Shown here piece after piece: positions 13,174 through 22,341 of a DNA stretch of 64,000 nucleotides. A model generated the notes under the pieces. It was not told the DNA's origin, ran no database searches, and was given only the letters and a program-made list of their open reading frames with translations. Location: assembly GCA_016234485.1 (NCBI GenBank), contig JACRBL010000034.1:45746-109745 (forward strand), given 5' to 3'. Both the position numbers and the translations under genes were made by a program. The DNA is from Chloroflexota bacterium (GTDB lineage: Bacteria; Chloroflexota; Anaerolineae; Anaerolineales; Villigracilaceae). Positions within the stretch are counted from its first letter, which is position 1. Each line of letters starts with the position of its first letter.

Positions 13174-16100
13174 ATGAACGCAAAATTTTCCCATAAACTC
13201 GGTTTCCTTTTTTTGATCTTCGCGATGCTGGTCACTTCGCTGAACCTGAATGTGACCCCCGCCCGGGCGGCCGGTGAGCCGGTGTTGACCGCGCCCGCCG
13301 AAGGTCTGGTGACGACCGTGGCGAATTATCCGCCGCTCGGCATCCCGGAGTTTCGCTGGAACGCCGTGGCGGGCGCGACCATGTATCGTCTCCAGGTCAG
13401 TACGAACGTGGGCTTCACCGACATCATCGTCAATGAGACCACCCCCAACCTGACCTACACACCCATTGACGCCGGCGATTTTGCCGACACGGAATTTTTC
13501 TGGCGCGTGCGCGTGGAAGGGCCGGCCATCGGCAATTACAGCCTGGCGCGCAGTTTCACCAAGTCTTGGGCCAGCGGCAATGCGCCCAATCTCATTGCGC
13601 CGGCCAACGCGGCCACCGTGGATTTTTACGACGCGCCCGCTTTCTCGTGGAGCCCGGTGACCGGCGCGGCCAAGTATCAAATCCAAATCTACACCAACCC
13701 GGGCGGATGGGCCACGCTGGCCTACTCGGAAGTGACGCTCGCCACCACGCACCAGCCGAAGAGCAAATTGCTGAACGGCTCTTACTATTGGCGCGTGGTG
13801 CCGCTCGATCCGTTTAACCGCAACGGCACGCCCAGCGCGGAACGCTCGTTTACGACGGGCTATAACTTTGTGCCAACCCTATTGGAACCGCTCAACAACG
13901 CCACGCCGACCTTCACGCCCACCTTCCGTTGGACGGCGGTGCGCGGCGCGCAATATTACAACCTGCAATACACCACCGACCAGACCTTTAGTTCGGGCAT
14001 TATCGCGGTAGATACCCGCAACACCTCGCACACACCCATTAACACCCTGTCCAACGATGTGAACTATTACTGGCGCGTGCAGGCCGTTTCGGGTTCATCT
14101 CAATCGGCTTGGAGCGCCCCATGGACATTCCAAAAGAAATGGATAATTACACCGATCCTGCTCACGCCGACTAATAGTTACCAACACGTTCGCTTCCCAT
14201 TCTTTAGTTGGACGCCCGTGCCTGGCGCAAGCAGGTATTTTGTCGAGCTTGCCCACGACATTGGCTTTAGTCCTCCGCTCCTTGACAGCGGCTACACCGA
14301 CAACACGTTTTACAGCCCGGAGAAATATGATGGCTCAACCAGTCAGTTTTTCTGGCGGGTGACTCCGTATGATGGCAGCGACAGAAAAGGCCAGGTAAGC
14401 CAAACATCCTCCTATTATGGGTCTGCGAGTTCCCTCGCTCCTCATCAGGCCTACCCGTTATTTTATTACCCGCCCGATACCTACCCTGCTCCAAACAATA
14501 CAGTCGCCACCAACCCGCACGAAGACCGCACCGTTCCATACCCGATCTTCGTCTGGCATCGCGTCCTGATTCCCAGTGGCGACCCAAATGAAGGCGATGA
14601 TTACCCCGAAGCCTATCGGCTGGAAGTCGCGACCGATTCCATCTTTGAAAACACGGTTTGGACGGTGGATACCGAAAACACCTCCGCCGCGCCGTCCTTA
14701 AATCCAGTTCATTCCTTCACTGCGCCTCACCCGCTTCTTGACACCGATTACTACTGGCGGGTCTGCCCGCTGATAGGCGGAAATTGCATCACAAGCGGAG
14801 GCAACCCGGTTTGGAGCCAGGTCTGGCGGGCACGCTTCGATCCATCGCTGGGGCTGGCGGCCACCAACGCGGGCAATCCCCCAATATTACTCCGCCCAAC
14901 CAATGGGTTTGAGTTGGTCGAATCCACACCCCTGCTCGAATGGAAGCCTGTCACCGGCGCGACCAGTTACGATGTGGAAATCAGCCGCGACGAGGCTTTC
15001 ACGTCCCTCGCGGATTCCGCCACAGTCTCCAACCCCGCCTACGCGCCCGTGAACGCGCTGGCGCGCCGCAGGTTGAGCAATGTAAACTTCGGCGTTTACT
15101 TCTGGCGCGTGCGCGTCTCTCCCGCGGGAGCCTGGAGCGCTACGAACCGCTTCCAGATCGCGGCACAAAGCCAGTGGCAATTTACGCGTACGCTCGGCGC
15201 TGCGGCCAATCAATTGCAGATCGGGTCTGACCCATCGGGCGAACTCGGCGATAACGATTACGACATTACCGCCCTCTATGCCGCGCAAGATATCAATCAC
15301 TGGTATTTTGGTTTCGACGTTCCGATCGCCCCCACCAAGAACGTGGGCTACTATCTCTATCTTGATGTGAACCATGCAAACGGATCAGGCGCCACCAGCG
15401 ACCCGCGCGGTTATAGCATCACAACCATTCCTGCATTTCAACCCGAATACGCCATCTACATCAAACAGGAAGCAGGAAATTTCCTGGTTAACAAAGTTTA
15501 CGTCTACACATGGGGCGCAGGCAGTTGGAACAGCCCAGCCTTGTTCGACCAGGTCGGCGGCCAACTCTTGTTTGATAATGTCAACGGATATGTGGAATTA
15601 AAATTCCCCAACACTCTGATTGGTCACCAGGATACCACTGGTAGTTACGCCGTTTCTTTGCTCAGCGTTCCCTATTGCGCCTCCGCGCCCTGCACGGGCC
15701 AGCCGCAGGATTCCGTGCCAGCCGATCCGAATGCACCGAACGGAACCGAGATCAGCCGCTTCTCCAACGTGAGCGAACGCATAAACCTGGTGATGCCCCC
15801 CACCACCGCGGGCGGCGCCGACCCATCCAAAATCCCCAGCGTCCTGCCCTTCCTGTGGGATTGGCCGATCCGCGCGCCTTACAGCGGCTCGTACTCGAAG
15901 GCCTACACCGACGCGACCTTCACCACCCAGGTCGCGACCTACACGTTGACAACCAACACTCCCTATTGGGCGCGCACCTACCATGCTTGGGGGGAAGATC
16001 TGGTCGGTGATAACACCTACTACTGGCGCGTCCAGCCGCGTTATAGAATCGGCAATGATATGTACGTCGGCGCGTGGAGCCAGGGCTGGAGTTTCAAGCG

Positions 16101-17844
16101 CGAAGGGTTCAAAGTGCAAAACCTGCAAACCTCCGTCACCTTCTCCACGCCCACCTTCTCGTGGGATCGTGTGGAAGGCGCCGAGGCCTATCAACTTCAG
16201 GTCAGCACGAACGTAAATTTCAACACAACCGAGATTGACGTCCCCACCCGCGAGACTTCCTACACCGACGACGTGATGCTCCCGCAGGGGACGTATTACT
16301 GGCGCGTGCGCGTCCACCGCAACAACAGCGTGACCAACGCCTGGAGCGCCACCAAGACCTTCACGCTCACCCTGCCGAAACCCAGCGGCCTGGCCCCCGC
16401 CAACGGCACCGCCGTGAGCCGCGCGCCCACCCTCTCGTGGAATCCGCTGATCGTATCCAACGGCGGCAACCCCGTCCTGGCGGCCTGGAAATACCGCGTG
16501 CAGGTCAGCAAAGACGCGGCCTTCTCGAACATCTTCGACACCGTAGACACCGAGCAGAGATCGTGGACTCCCATCAAAGGCTACGACGATGGCACGTACT
16601 ACTGGCGCGTCGCCATGTTAGACGGGTCGAGCAAACTCAGCAATTACAGCGCGACCCAGACCTTCGTGAAGCAATACCCCATCGCCACGCTCATCAGCCC
16701 GGTCAACGGCTCTCACCAGAAAGGCACACCCACCTTCATTTGGAGTCCCGTCAACGGCGCGGCGCGCTACAAACTGGAAGTCTCGCTCGTCAGCAACTTC
16801 ACCACGCTGGAAGATTCAGTCACCACCAACAACACGCGTTACACGCCCACCGAAACCTATCCCGATGGCCTGACGTATTACTGGCGCGTGGCAATGTACG
16901 ACGTGAACGGCAAACTCGGCCCGTACAACGGGGCCACGGTCATCATTGACCCGTTGGGGCCGACCGTGCTATCGAGCAAGCGCGTCCACCCCAACCCCAC
17001 CGCCCGCGTCAGCGTGCAGTTCACCGTCACCTTCTCGGAAAACGTGACGGGCGTGGGCAAGGCCGATTTCCTGCTGACGAAGACTGGGGCCATCACCGGT
17101 CACTCCATCACCACGGTCAGCGGCTCGGGCAAGACGTACACCGTCACGGTGGACACCGGGACCGGCGACGGGACTCTGCGCCTCGACGTGAAAAACGACG
17201 GCACGATCATAAACGCGACAGGCGTCCCGCTCGAAGCGGCCTTCGCCAGCGGCGAGACCTACACGGTGACGAAGACCTTCACCGCCAAATCCGTCGCCGC
17301 GCAGGATGGCTACATCCTGGAAACAGGCCAGAACACCACCGCCGGCGGCACGAAGAACGCCACCGCCACCACGGTCCGCCTCGGCGATGACGCGGCCAAG
17401 AAGCAATATCGCTCCATCCTCTCGTTCAACACCGCGCCCCTGCCCGATACCGCCGTCATCACCAAGATCACGCTCAAACTCAAGAAGCAAAGCGTGACGG
17501 GCGGCGGCAACCCCATCACCACCTTCCAGGGTTTCGTGGTAGACATCAAGAAGGGCTTCTTCGGCTCGGCCTCCTCGCTGGCCTCCAACGACTTCCAGGC
17601 CAGCGCGCCCAAGACGGTCGGCCCGTTCACGCCCGCCCTCGTCGACAGTTGGTATAGCATTGACCTGACCCCAGCCAAGGCCTACGTCAACAAGGCCACC
17701 ACCGCCAACGGCCTGACGCAAATCCGCCTGCGCTTCAAACTCGGCGACAACGGCAACGGCCTCGCCAACTACCTCAGCCTCTTCAGCGGCAACGCCGGCG
17801 CGGCCAGCGCTCCGCAGTTGATTGTTGTGTACTATGTTCCATAG
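13174..17844 (+). CDS. giant secreted FnIII-repeat protein with Ig-like and DNRLRE/CBM96-like modules
   Basis: 1556 residues with a signal peptide ending ARAAG (about 35). Ten fibronectin-III-like repeats, each with F/Y-F/Y-WRV in strand F and a W-x-P-V-x-GA motif, occupy most of the chain. A CBM9/DOMON-like domain lies between repeats 6 and 7 (about 670-840, WQFTRTLGAAANQ). Then comes an Ig-like module VSVQFTVTFSENVTGV with GTGDGTLRLDV (about 1270-1370), and the shared C-terminal module from about 1368 ends VVYYVP. GAGGAG at 13161 fixes the start. It is probably a surface adhesin or polysaccharide-binding scaffold; no enzymatic domain is seen. Confidence 0.85.
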   Translation: MNAKFSHKLGFLFLIFAMLVTSLNLNVTPARAAGEPVLTAPAEGLVTTVANYPPLGIPEFRWNAVAGATMYRLQVSTNVGFTDIIVNETTPNLTYTPIDAGDFADTEFFWRVRVEGPAIGNYSLARSFTKSWASGNAPNLIAPANAATVDFYDAPAFSWSPVTGAAKYQIQIYTNPGGWATLAYSEVTLATTHQPKSKLLNGSYYWRVVPLDPFNRNGTPSAERSFTTGYNFVPTLLEPLNNATPTFTPTFRWTAVRGAQYYNLQYTTDQTFSSGIIAVDTRNTSHTPINTLSNDVNYYWRVQAVSGSSQSAWSAPWTFQKKWIITPILLTPTNSYQHVRFPFFSWTPVPGASRYFVELAHDIGFSPPLLDSGYTDNTFYSPEKYDGSTSQFFWRVTPYDGSDRKGQVSQTSSYYGSASSLAPHQAYPLFYYPPDTYPAPNNTVATNPHEDRTVPYPIFVWHRVLIPSGDPNEGDDYPEAYRLEVATDSIFENTVWTVDTENTSAAPSLNPVHSFTAPHPLLDTDYYWRVCPLIGGNCITSGGNPVWSQVWRARFDPSLGLAATNAGNPPILLRPTNGFELVESTPLLEWKPVTGATSYDVEISRDEAFTSLADSATVSNPAYAPVNALARRRLSNVNFGVYFWRVRVSPAGAWSATNRFQIAAQSQWQFTRTLGAAANQLQIGSDPSGELGDNDYDITALYAAQDINHWYFGFDVPIAPTKNVGYYLYLDVNHANGSGATSDPRGYSITTIPAFQPEYAIYIKQEAGNFLVNKVYVYTWGAGSWNSPALFDQVGGQLLFDNVNGYVELKFPNTLIGHQDTTGSYAVSLLSVPYCASAPCTGQPQDSVPADPNAPNGTEISRFSNVSERINLVMPPTTAGGADPSKIPSVLPFLWDWPIRAPYSGSYSKAYTDATFTTQVATYTLTTNTPYWARTYHAWGEDLVGDNTYYWRVQPRYRIGNDMYVGAWSQGWSFKREGFKVQNLQTSVTFSTPTFSWDRVEGAEAYQLQVSTNVNFNTTEIDVPTRETSYTDDVMLPQGTYYWRVRVHRNNSVTNAWSATKTFTLTLPKPSGLAPANGTAVSRAPTLSWNPLIVSNGGNPVLAAWKYRVQVSKDAAFSNIFDTVDTEQRSWTPIKGYDDGTYYWRVAMLDGSSKLSNYSATQTFVKQYPIATLISPVNGSHQKGTPTFIWSPVNGAARYKLEVSLVSNFTTLEDSVTTNNTRYTPTETYPDGLTYYWRVAMYDVNGKLGPYNGATVIIDPLGPTVLSSKRVHPNPTARVSVQFTVTFSENVTGVGKADFLLTKTGAITGHSITTVSGSGKTYTVTVDTGTGDGTLRLDVKNDGTIINATGVPLEAAFASGETYTVTKTFTAKSVAAQDGYILETGQNTTAGGTKNATATTVRLGDDAAKKQYRSILSFNTAPLPDTAVITKITLKLKKQSVTGGGNPITTFQGFVVDIKKGFFGSASSLASNDFQASAPKTVGPFTPALVDSWYSIDLTPAKAYVNKATTANGLTQIRLRFKLGDNGNGLANYLSLFSGNAGAASAPQLIVVYYVP

Positions 17845-17877
17845 GAACATGTCCTGAAGGATTACGTGCCATAGAAA
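17833..17877 (+). repeat. conserved 3' sequence after a YYVP gene, copy 1
   Basis: The last codons and about 33 bp after the stop match positions 22208-22252 and 24019-24063, reading roughly GTTCCRTAGGAA then WAGGATTAYGYGCCRTA. The second half looks like a decayed copy of the gene end. Confidence 0.6.
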
Positions 17878-17920
17878 TATCTTGGCAGACTTCGTGCTGC
17901 AAGGTCATGTCTCTAAAATG

Positions 17921-17952
17921 AACGGGACAGGCGCATCGCCTGTCCCGTTTTG
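17921..17952. terminator. bidirectional terminator between convergent genes
   Basis: Stem AACGGGACAGGCG / CGCCTGTCCCGTT with a 3-nt loop, flanked by T-rich and A-rich runs. Confidence 0.85.
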
Positions 17953-17978
17953 TGATCTCATTTAGTTATCTGCGTTCA

Positions 17979-20345
17979 TTAGGCGGCCAGCGCCACCGCC
18001 TGTTCCCAAGAGATTGCCTGCCCTCCCGACCAGGCATCCTCGAAAGCCACATCCCCCAGGTTGGCGCGCAAATTGGCGGCGAGTTCATCATGTTCCGTCT
18101 TTGTGGAGGCGGGAATGGGAATGCCGAGTTCCCAATACAGTTTCTGGCTGGCGCTTTCCAATTGCGCGGCCAGCGCGGGCCGATTCAAATAATGCAGGGA
18201 AACGGCAATCGAACCGAGGGAAAACGCAATTCCTTTTAAATCCTTGAGCTGGCAACGGACAGCCAGTCCCTGGCGTTGCAGTTCAATGGCAGCGACATAT
18301 TCTTTTAGGTCCGCATGAACTTCCGCCAGGCCGTTCATGGCATGACCAAGCGAATAGTGGTTGCCATTTTCCGTTGTCACCGAAATTGCCTCGGCGTACA
18401 ATTCTTTGGCGCGTTCGAGATTTCCCAGCCTGCGGGTGGCGATGGCAAGATTGTTCAAGGTCGTTGTTAGGTGTTTATGATCCTTCATCCGCCTGCGATA
18501 GACGAGAACCTGTTCCAATAATTCTGCCGCCCGCGCATAGTCCCGCTTGATTCCCGAAAGGATGGCCAACCCATCCATGGCCTTGTACATTCCCTTTTCG
18601 TAACCCAAGGATTTTGAGATCGCAAGGCTCTCTTCTTCGATGGCGAGCGCGCCGTCGTAATCCCCCTGGATTCGATAAAAATCGCCGGTGGAGCGTAACA
18701 GGTCGGCGCGTATCGCGGTCAGCTCGGGAATCACGGCGAGGATTCGATCCATCCAACGGCGGCCTTCTGTAAAGTTGCTGCGGTCGATCCAGAAATTTCC
18801 CATTGCCAAAATGAAATCAGCCGCGGGGGGAACGCGCGCCGGGTCTTCGATGATCCATGCCAGAACAGCGCGCAAGTTGTTGTGATCCTGCTCCACCCGA
18901 TTCAGCCAGCGCGCCGGGTCGCCTCCCGTATCGAAGTTTGGCGCCGCGCCGCGCATGAAATCCATAAAGTAACTGGCATGACGCTGGCGCATGGGTTCCA
19001 GATTGTTGTCGGCCTTTAATTTTTGGCGGGCAAATTCGCGCAAGGTTTCGAGAAAGTGAAAACGATCCGTCTTCGTGTCGGACGTGATCATGGATTTATC
19101 GACCAGCCGTATGAGTAAACTGAGAACGTCGGATGGAATGCAGATGGTCTCGTCACTGCAAATTGCTTCGGCCGCTTCCAATGTCCAGCCGCCGCTGAAA
19201 ACGGACAGTCGGTTCAGGAGGACGCGTTCCTGGGCGTCGAGCAGGGCATAACTCCACTCCACCGCGTCCCACAGGTTTTGCCTCCAGGCGGGGAGGTCGC
19301 GCTTGCCGTCTGTGAGCCAATCGAAGCGGCGATGGAATTGTTTGAGCATGGCCGAGAGACTCAACACGTTGACGCGGGCGGCGGCCAACTCAATCGCCAG
19401 GGGCAGGCCGTCGAGGTGGCGGCAAATTTCAGCGGCGCGCGAGGCGGTCTCTTCATCCAGCGGAAAATCCGGTTTGGAGGAACGGGCGCGTTGCAGGAAC
19501 ATCTGCACCGATGGGAAATCCTGCGGGTTTGGATCGGCGTCGCCCGGCACAGGTAGGGGGGCAAGCGGGAATTCCTGCTCGCCGCGCAGGCGCAGGGCTT
19601 CGCGGCTGGTGACGAGAAACTTGACCAGCGGAGCCTCGCTCAACAGGAGCAGGAGTTGCGGAGCGGCATCCAGAACCTGCTCGAAATTATCCACCACGAT
19701 CAACACATTTTTTGAACGCAGGGCGTTTTTTACGTTTTCGAGAATGGAGACTCGGGCGGTTTCCCACGCGCCCACGGCAAGGGCAATGGCAGGAAGTACC
19801 TGATCGGCTTCAAAGACCGGCATTAGATCAACGAGGGCCGCGCCGTCTTTGAAATTGGAGGAGACCTGTTCGGCCATGTGCAGGGCGAGGCGGGTCTTGC
19901 CGACCCCGGGCGGTCCAACCAGCGTGACGAGTCGAATTTCGGGACGGCGGAGCATTTCCGCGAGCATTTCTGTCTCGCGGGCGCGTCCCAAAAACAGGGT
20001 GAAAGGAATGGGCAGGGAAACGGGAGACGGTTCGGACGATTGAAAAACGACGGGCGCGCTGGAATTGGATGATTCAGGTTGGGGAGTCTTGCGCGCCAAT
20101 TCGGTGATGCGGGCGACCCACTGCGGCTCGTTTTGCAACTCAAGGGCGGGAACGAAGCGCCCCGTCAGCATGGCGAGATCGGGGAGGTAAACATTCTTTT
20201 CGAGGCGGCTGATGTAACTGTAGTGATAATCCACCCTGGCGGCCAGTTCGCGTTGCGAGAGGTGGGCGCGCTCGCGCAGGTAGCGCAGGAGTTCGCCCAG
20301 CGTTTGGAAGGAAGTAGGTGTAATAACCGTTTGTTCATCCTTCAT
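17979..20345 (-). CDS. XRE-NB-ARC-TPR transcriptional regulator (paralogue 1)
   Basis: 788 residues. An XRE helix-turn-helix (about 15-70, LSQRELAARVDYHYSYISRL) is followed by an NB-ARC/STAND ATPase with P-loop LVGPPGVGKTRLAL (about 140-153), Walker B VLIVVDNFEQ and GLPLAIELAA, and a C-terminal TPR array (about 560-740). This type of signal-transducing regulator is expanded in Chloroflexota. AAGGA precedes the ATG. It is divergent from the NHL-type surface protein gene, with 143 nt between starts, so control of that gene is plausible. A paralogue lies at 26368-28767. Confidence 0.87.
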   Translation of the reverse strand: MKDEQTVITPTSFQTLGELLRYLRERAHLSQRELAARVDYHYSYISRLEKNVYLPDLAMLTGRFVPALELQNEPQWVARITELARKTPQPESSNSSAPVVFQSSEPSPVSLPIPFTLFLGRARETEMLAEMLRRPEIRLVTLVGPPGVGKTRLALHMAEQVSSNFKDGAALVDLMPVFEADQVLPAIALAVGAWETARVSILENVKNALRSKNVLIVVDNFEQVLDAAPQLLLLLSEAPLVKFLVTSREALRLRGEQEFPLAPLPVPGDADPNPQDFPSVQMFLQRARSSKPDFPLDEETASRAAEICRHLDGLPLAIELAAARVNVLSLSAMLKQFHRRFDWLTDGKRDLPAWRQNLWDAVEWSYALLDAQERVLLNRLSVFSGGWTLEAAEAICSDETICIPSDVLSLLIRLVDKSMITSDTKTDRFHFLETLREFARQKLKADNNLEPMRQRHASYFMDFMRGAAPNFDTGGDPARWLNRVEQDHNNLRAVLAWIIEDPARVPPAADFILAMGNFWIDRSNFTEGRRWMDRILAVIPELTAIRADLLRSTGDFYRIQGDYDGALAIEEESLAISKSLGYEKGMYKAMDGLAILSGIKRDYARAAELLEQVLVYRRRMKDHKHLTTTLNNLAIATRRLGNLERAKELYAEAISVTTENGNHYSLGHAMNGLAEVHADLKEYVAAIELQRQGLAVRCQLKDLKGIAFSLGSIAVSLHYLNRPALAAQLESASQKLYWELGIPIPASTKTEHDELAANLRANLGDVAFEDAWSGGQAISWEQAVALAA

Positions 20346-20488
20346 GTCCTTATTTTACAACATTCACGGAAGAAATGACGGTATTGGGCTTACAGTCCGC
20401 AAATCAATCTCGCAACAAATATCAACAAACTCAACACGGAAAGCGATAAAGTACGATGAAACTTTTTCAAGCCAAAGGAGAAAAAAAC

Positions 20489-22219
20489 ATGCATCGCTTC
20501 AAGATTGTAACCGTCCTGCTCATATTCGTTTTGACGGTGTTCCTTCCTGCCCGCGCAGCGTTGGCGTCATTCACCCCCTCTAACGGACAGCCCGCGCACC
20601 TGGTTCTGGGGCAGCCGAATTTCACCAGCAAAACGCAAGGAACAAGCGCGACCGCCATGTTCGCTCCTGGGGGCGTTGCAGTGGATCCGACAACGGGAAA
20701 AGTGTTCGTTGGCGACAGCATGAACTATCGGATCTTACGCTTCGCGTCTTTGGGGGCATTAAGCAATGGCGCCGCGGCGGAGGCAGTTCTATGCCAGCCA
20801 GATTTCGTTTCCCAGACAAGTTCCCTGACGGCATGTGACCCCAATGGTCTTTCGATAGACTCGGCCGGGCGATTATGGGTGGCAGATACTACCTCAAATC
20901 GCGTTTTACGATTTGACAATGCCTCATCCAAATCCAATGGCGCAGCCCCGGACAGAGTCCTGGGACAACCTGATTTTTCAACAGGAACGCCTGGAGCCAC
21001 TGCCAGTAAACTCAACCAGCCTATGGGCGTTTTTGCAGATTCAAACGGGCGGCTATGGGTGACAGACTTAAGCAATAACCGCGTCTTGCGATTTGATAAT
21101 GCCGCATCGAAGGCAAATGGAGCGGCCGCGGATGGAGTTTTGGGCCAGGCAGATTTCACCAGCGCCGGCTCTGGTACGAAATCAATCAGGATGAAACTTC
21201 CGTTCATGGCCTTCCTGGATTCAGCCGGGCGGTTGTGGGTGGCGGATGGTTACAATTGCCGCGTTCTGCGCTTCGACAATGCCGCCGCCAAGGCCAACGG
21301 CGCCGCTGCAGACGGGGTACTTGGACAGCCCGATTTCACAACCGGGGGACCTAGCCTCACCCAAAGTACCTTCAGCGTTGTCGAATCCGTTACTGTTGAC
21401 AATTCAACCGGAACTTTGTATGTCAGCGATAGTAACAACCGAGTAATGGTATTCAACAACGCGGCGGGAAAAGCCAATGGCGCCAATGCCGATTATGTGC
21501 TTGGCCAACCCGATTTCACTTCAAACAATCCCTTTAACCTTTCAGCCTCCGGCATGTACGATCCCCGGCATCTTTTCTTTGACCCAAAAGAGAAGGTCTT
21601 ATGGGTGGCGGATAGATTCAATAACAGGATAATAATGTTCGGCCAAATAGCCAGAACTTTCATATCCACCGAGGCGCAGGATGGCTGGGTGTTGGAATCT
21701 GGCGAAAACACCAACCTGGGAGCCACAAAGGATAGCGCCGCCGCCACCTTCCGCCTGGGTGATAACGCGGCGAAGAAACAATATCGCGGCGTTCTATCCT
21801 TCGCCAGCGGTTCCGCGCTTCCCGATACCGCAGTCATCACCAAGGTCACGCTCAAGGTCAAGAAGCAGGCCGTCACTGGCGAAGGCGACCCCGTGACCGC
21901 CTTCCAGGGATTCATGGTGGACATCCGAAAGGGCGTGTTCGGCACGAGCGCTTTGCAGGTTTCTGATTTCCAGGCCGCGGCCAACAAATCTTATGGCCCG
22001 TTCACGCCCACCCTCGCGGCAGGCTGGTATTCGATTAACCTGACCAGCGCCAAAGCCTACGTCAATAAACTGACGACGGGCGGCGGCCTGACGCAAATCC
22101 GCCTGCGCTTTCAATTGGATGATGACGGCAACAGCGCGGCGAACTTCATCAGCATCTTCAGCGGCAACGCCGGCGCGGCAAGTCGTCCGCAATTGATCGT
22201 CGAGTACTACGTTCCGTAG
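20489..22219 (+). CDS. secreted NHL-type beta-propeller protein with DNRLRE/CBM96-like module
   Basis: 576 residues with a signal peptide (about 1-27). Six blades carry the repeat D-x-VLGQPDF-x-(T/S) alternating with GRLWVADxxxNRVLRFDNA, typical of NHL propellers (about 30-390). The shared C-terminal module begins about 393 (EAQDGWVLESGENT) and ends VEYYVP. AAAGGAG, 9 nt before ATG 20489, decides the start; the same leader words (TTTCAAGCCAAAGGAGAAA) precede the next surface gene. Probably an extracellular binding protein; no catalytic residues are evident. Confidence 0.87.
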   Translation: MHRFKIVTVLLIFVLTVFLPARAALASFTPSNGQPAHLVLGQPNFTSKTQGTSATAMFAPGGVAVDPTTGKVFVGDSMNYRILRFASLGALSNGAAAEAVLCQPDFVSQTSSLTACDPNGLSIDSAGRLWVADTTSNRVLRFDNASSKSNGAAPDRVLGQPDFSTGTPGATASKLNQPMGVFADSNGRLWVTDLSNNRVLRFDNAASKANGAAADGVLGQADFTSAGSGTKSIRMKLPFMAFLDSAGRLWVADGYNCRVLRFDNAAAKANGAAADGVLGQPDFTTGGPSLTQSTFSVVESVTVDNSTGTLYVSDSNNRVMVFNNAAGKANGANADYVLGQPDFTSNNPFNLSASGMYDPRHLFFDPKEKVLWVADRFNNRIIMFGQIARTFISTEAQDGWVLESGENTNLGATKDSAAATFRLGDNAAKKQYRGVLSFASGSALPDTAVITKVTLKVKKQAVTGEGDPVTAFQGFMVDIRKGVFGTSALQVSDFQAAANKSYGPFTPTLAAGWYSINLTSAKAYVNKLTTGGGLTQIRLRFQLDDDGNSAANFISIFSGNAGAASRPQLIVEYYVP

Positions 22220-22252
22220 GAATGTATCATTTAGGATTACGCGCCGTAAACC
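22208..22252 (+). repeat. conserved 3' sequence after a YYVP gene, copy 2
   Basis: See the copies at 17833 and 24019; the identity includes the stop region and TTAGGATTACG. Confidence 0.6.
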
Positions 22253-22260
22253 AACGAATG

Positions 22261-22295
22261 CAGTCGCCTCCGCGAAAACCTCGCGGAGGCGACTG
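22261..22295 (+). other. strong hairpin before the ELWxxDG gene
   Basis: Perfect 14-bp stem CAGTCGCCTCCGCG / CGCGGAGGCGACTG with a 7-nt loop. No T-run follows, so it may be an mRNA-stability or processing element rather than a terminator. Confidence 0.6.
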
Positions 22296-22341
22296 GAAAA
22301 GAATTTCAATCCTCAAACTGTTTCAAGCCAAAGGAGAAAGA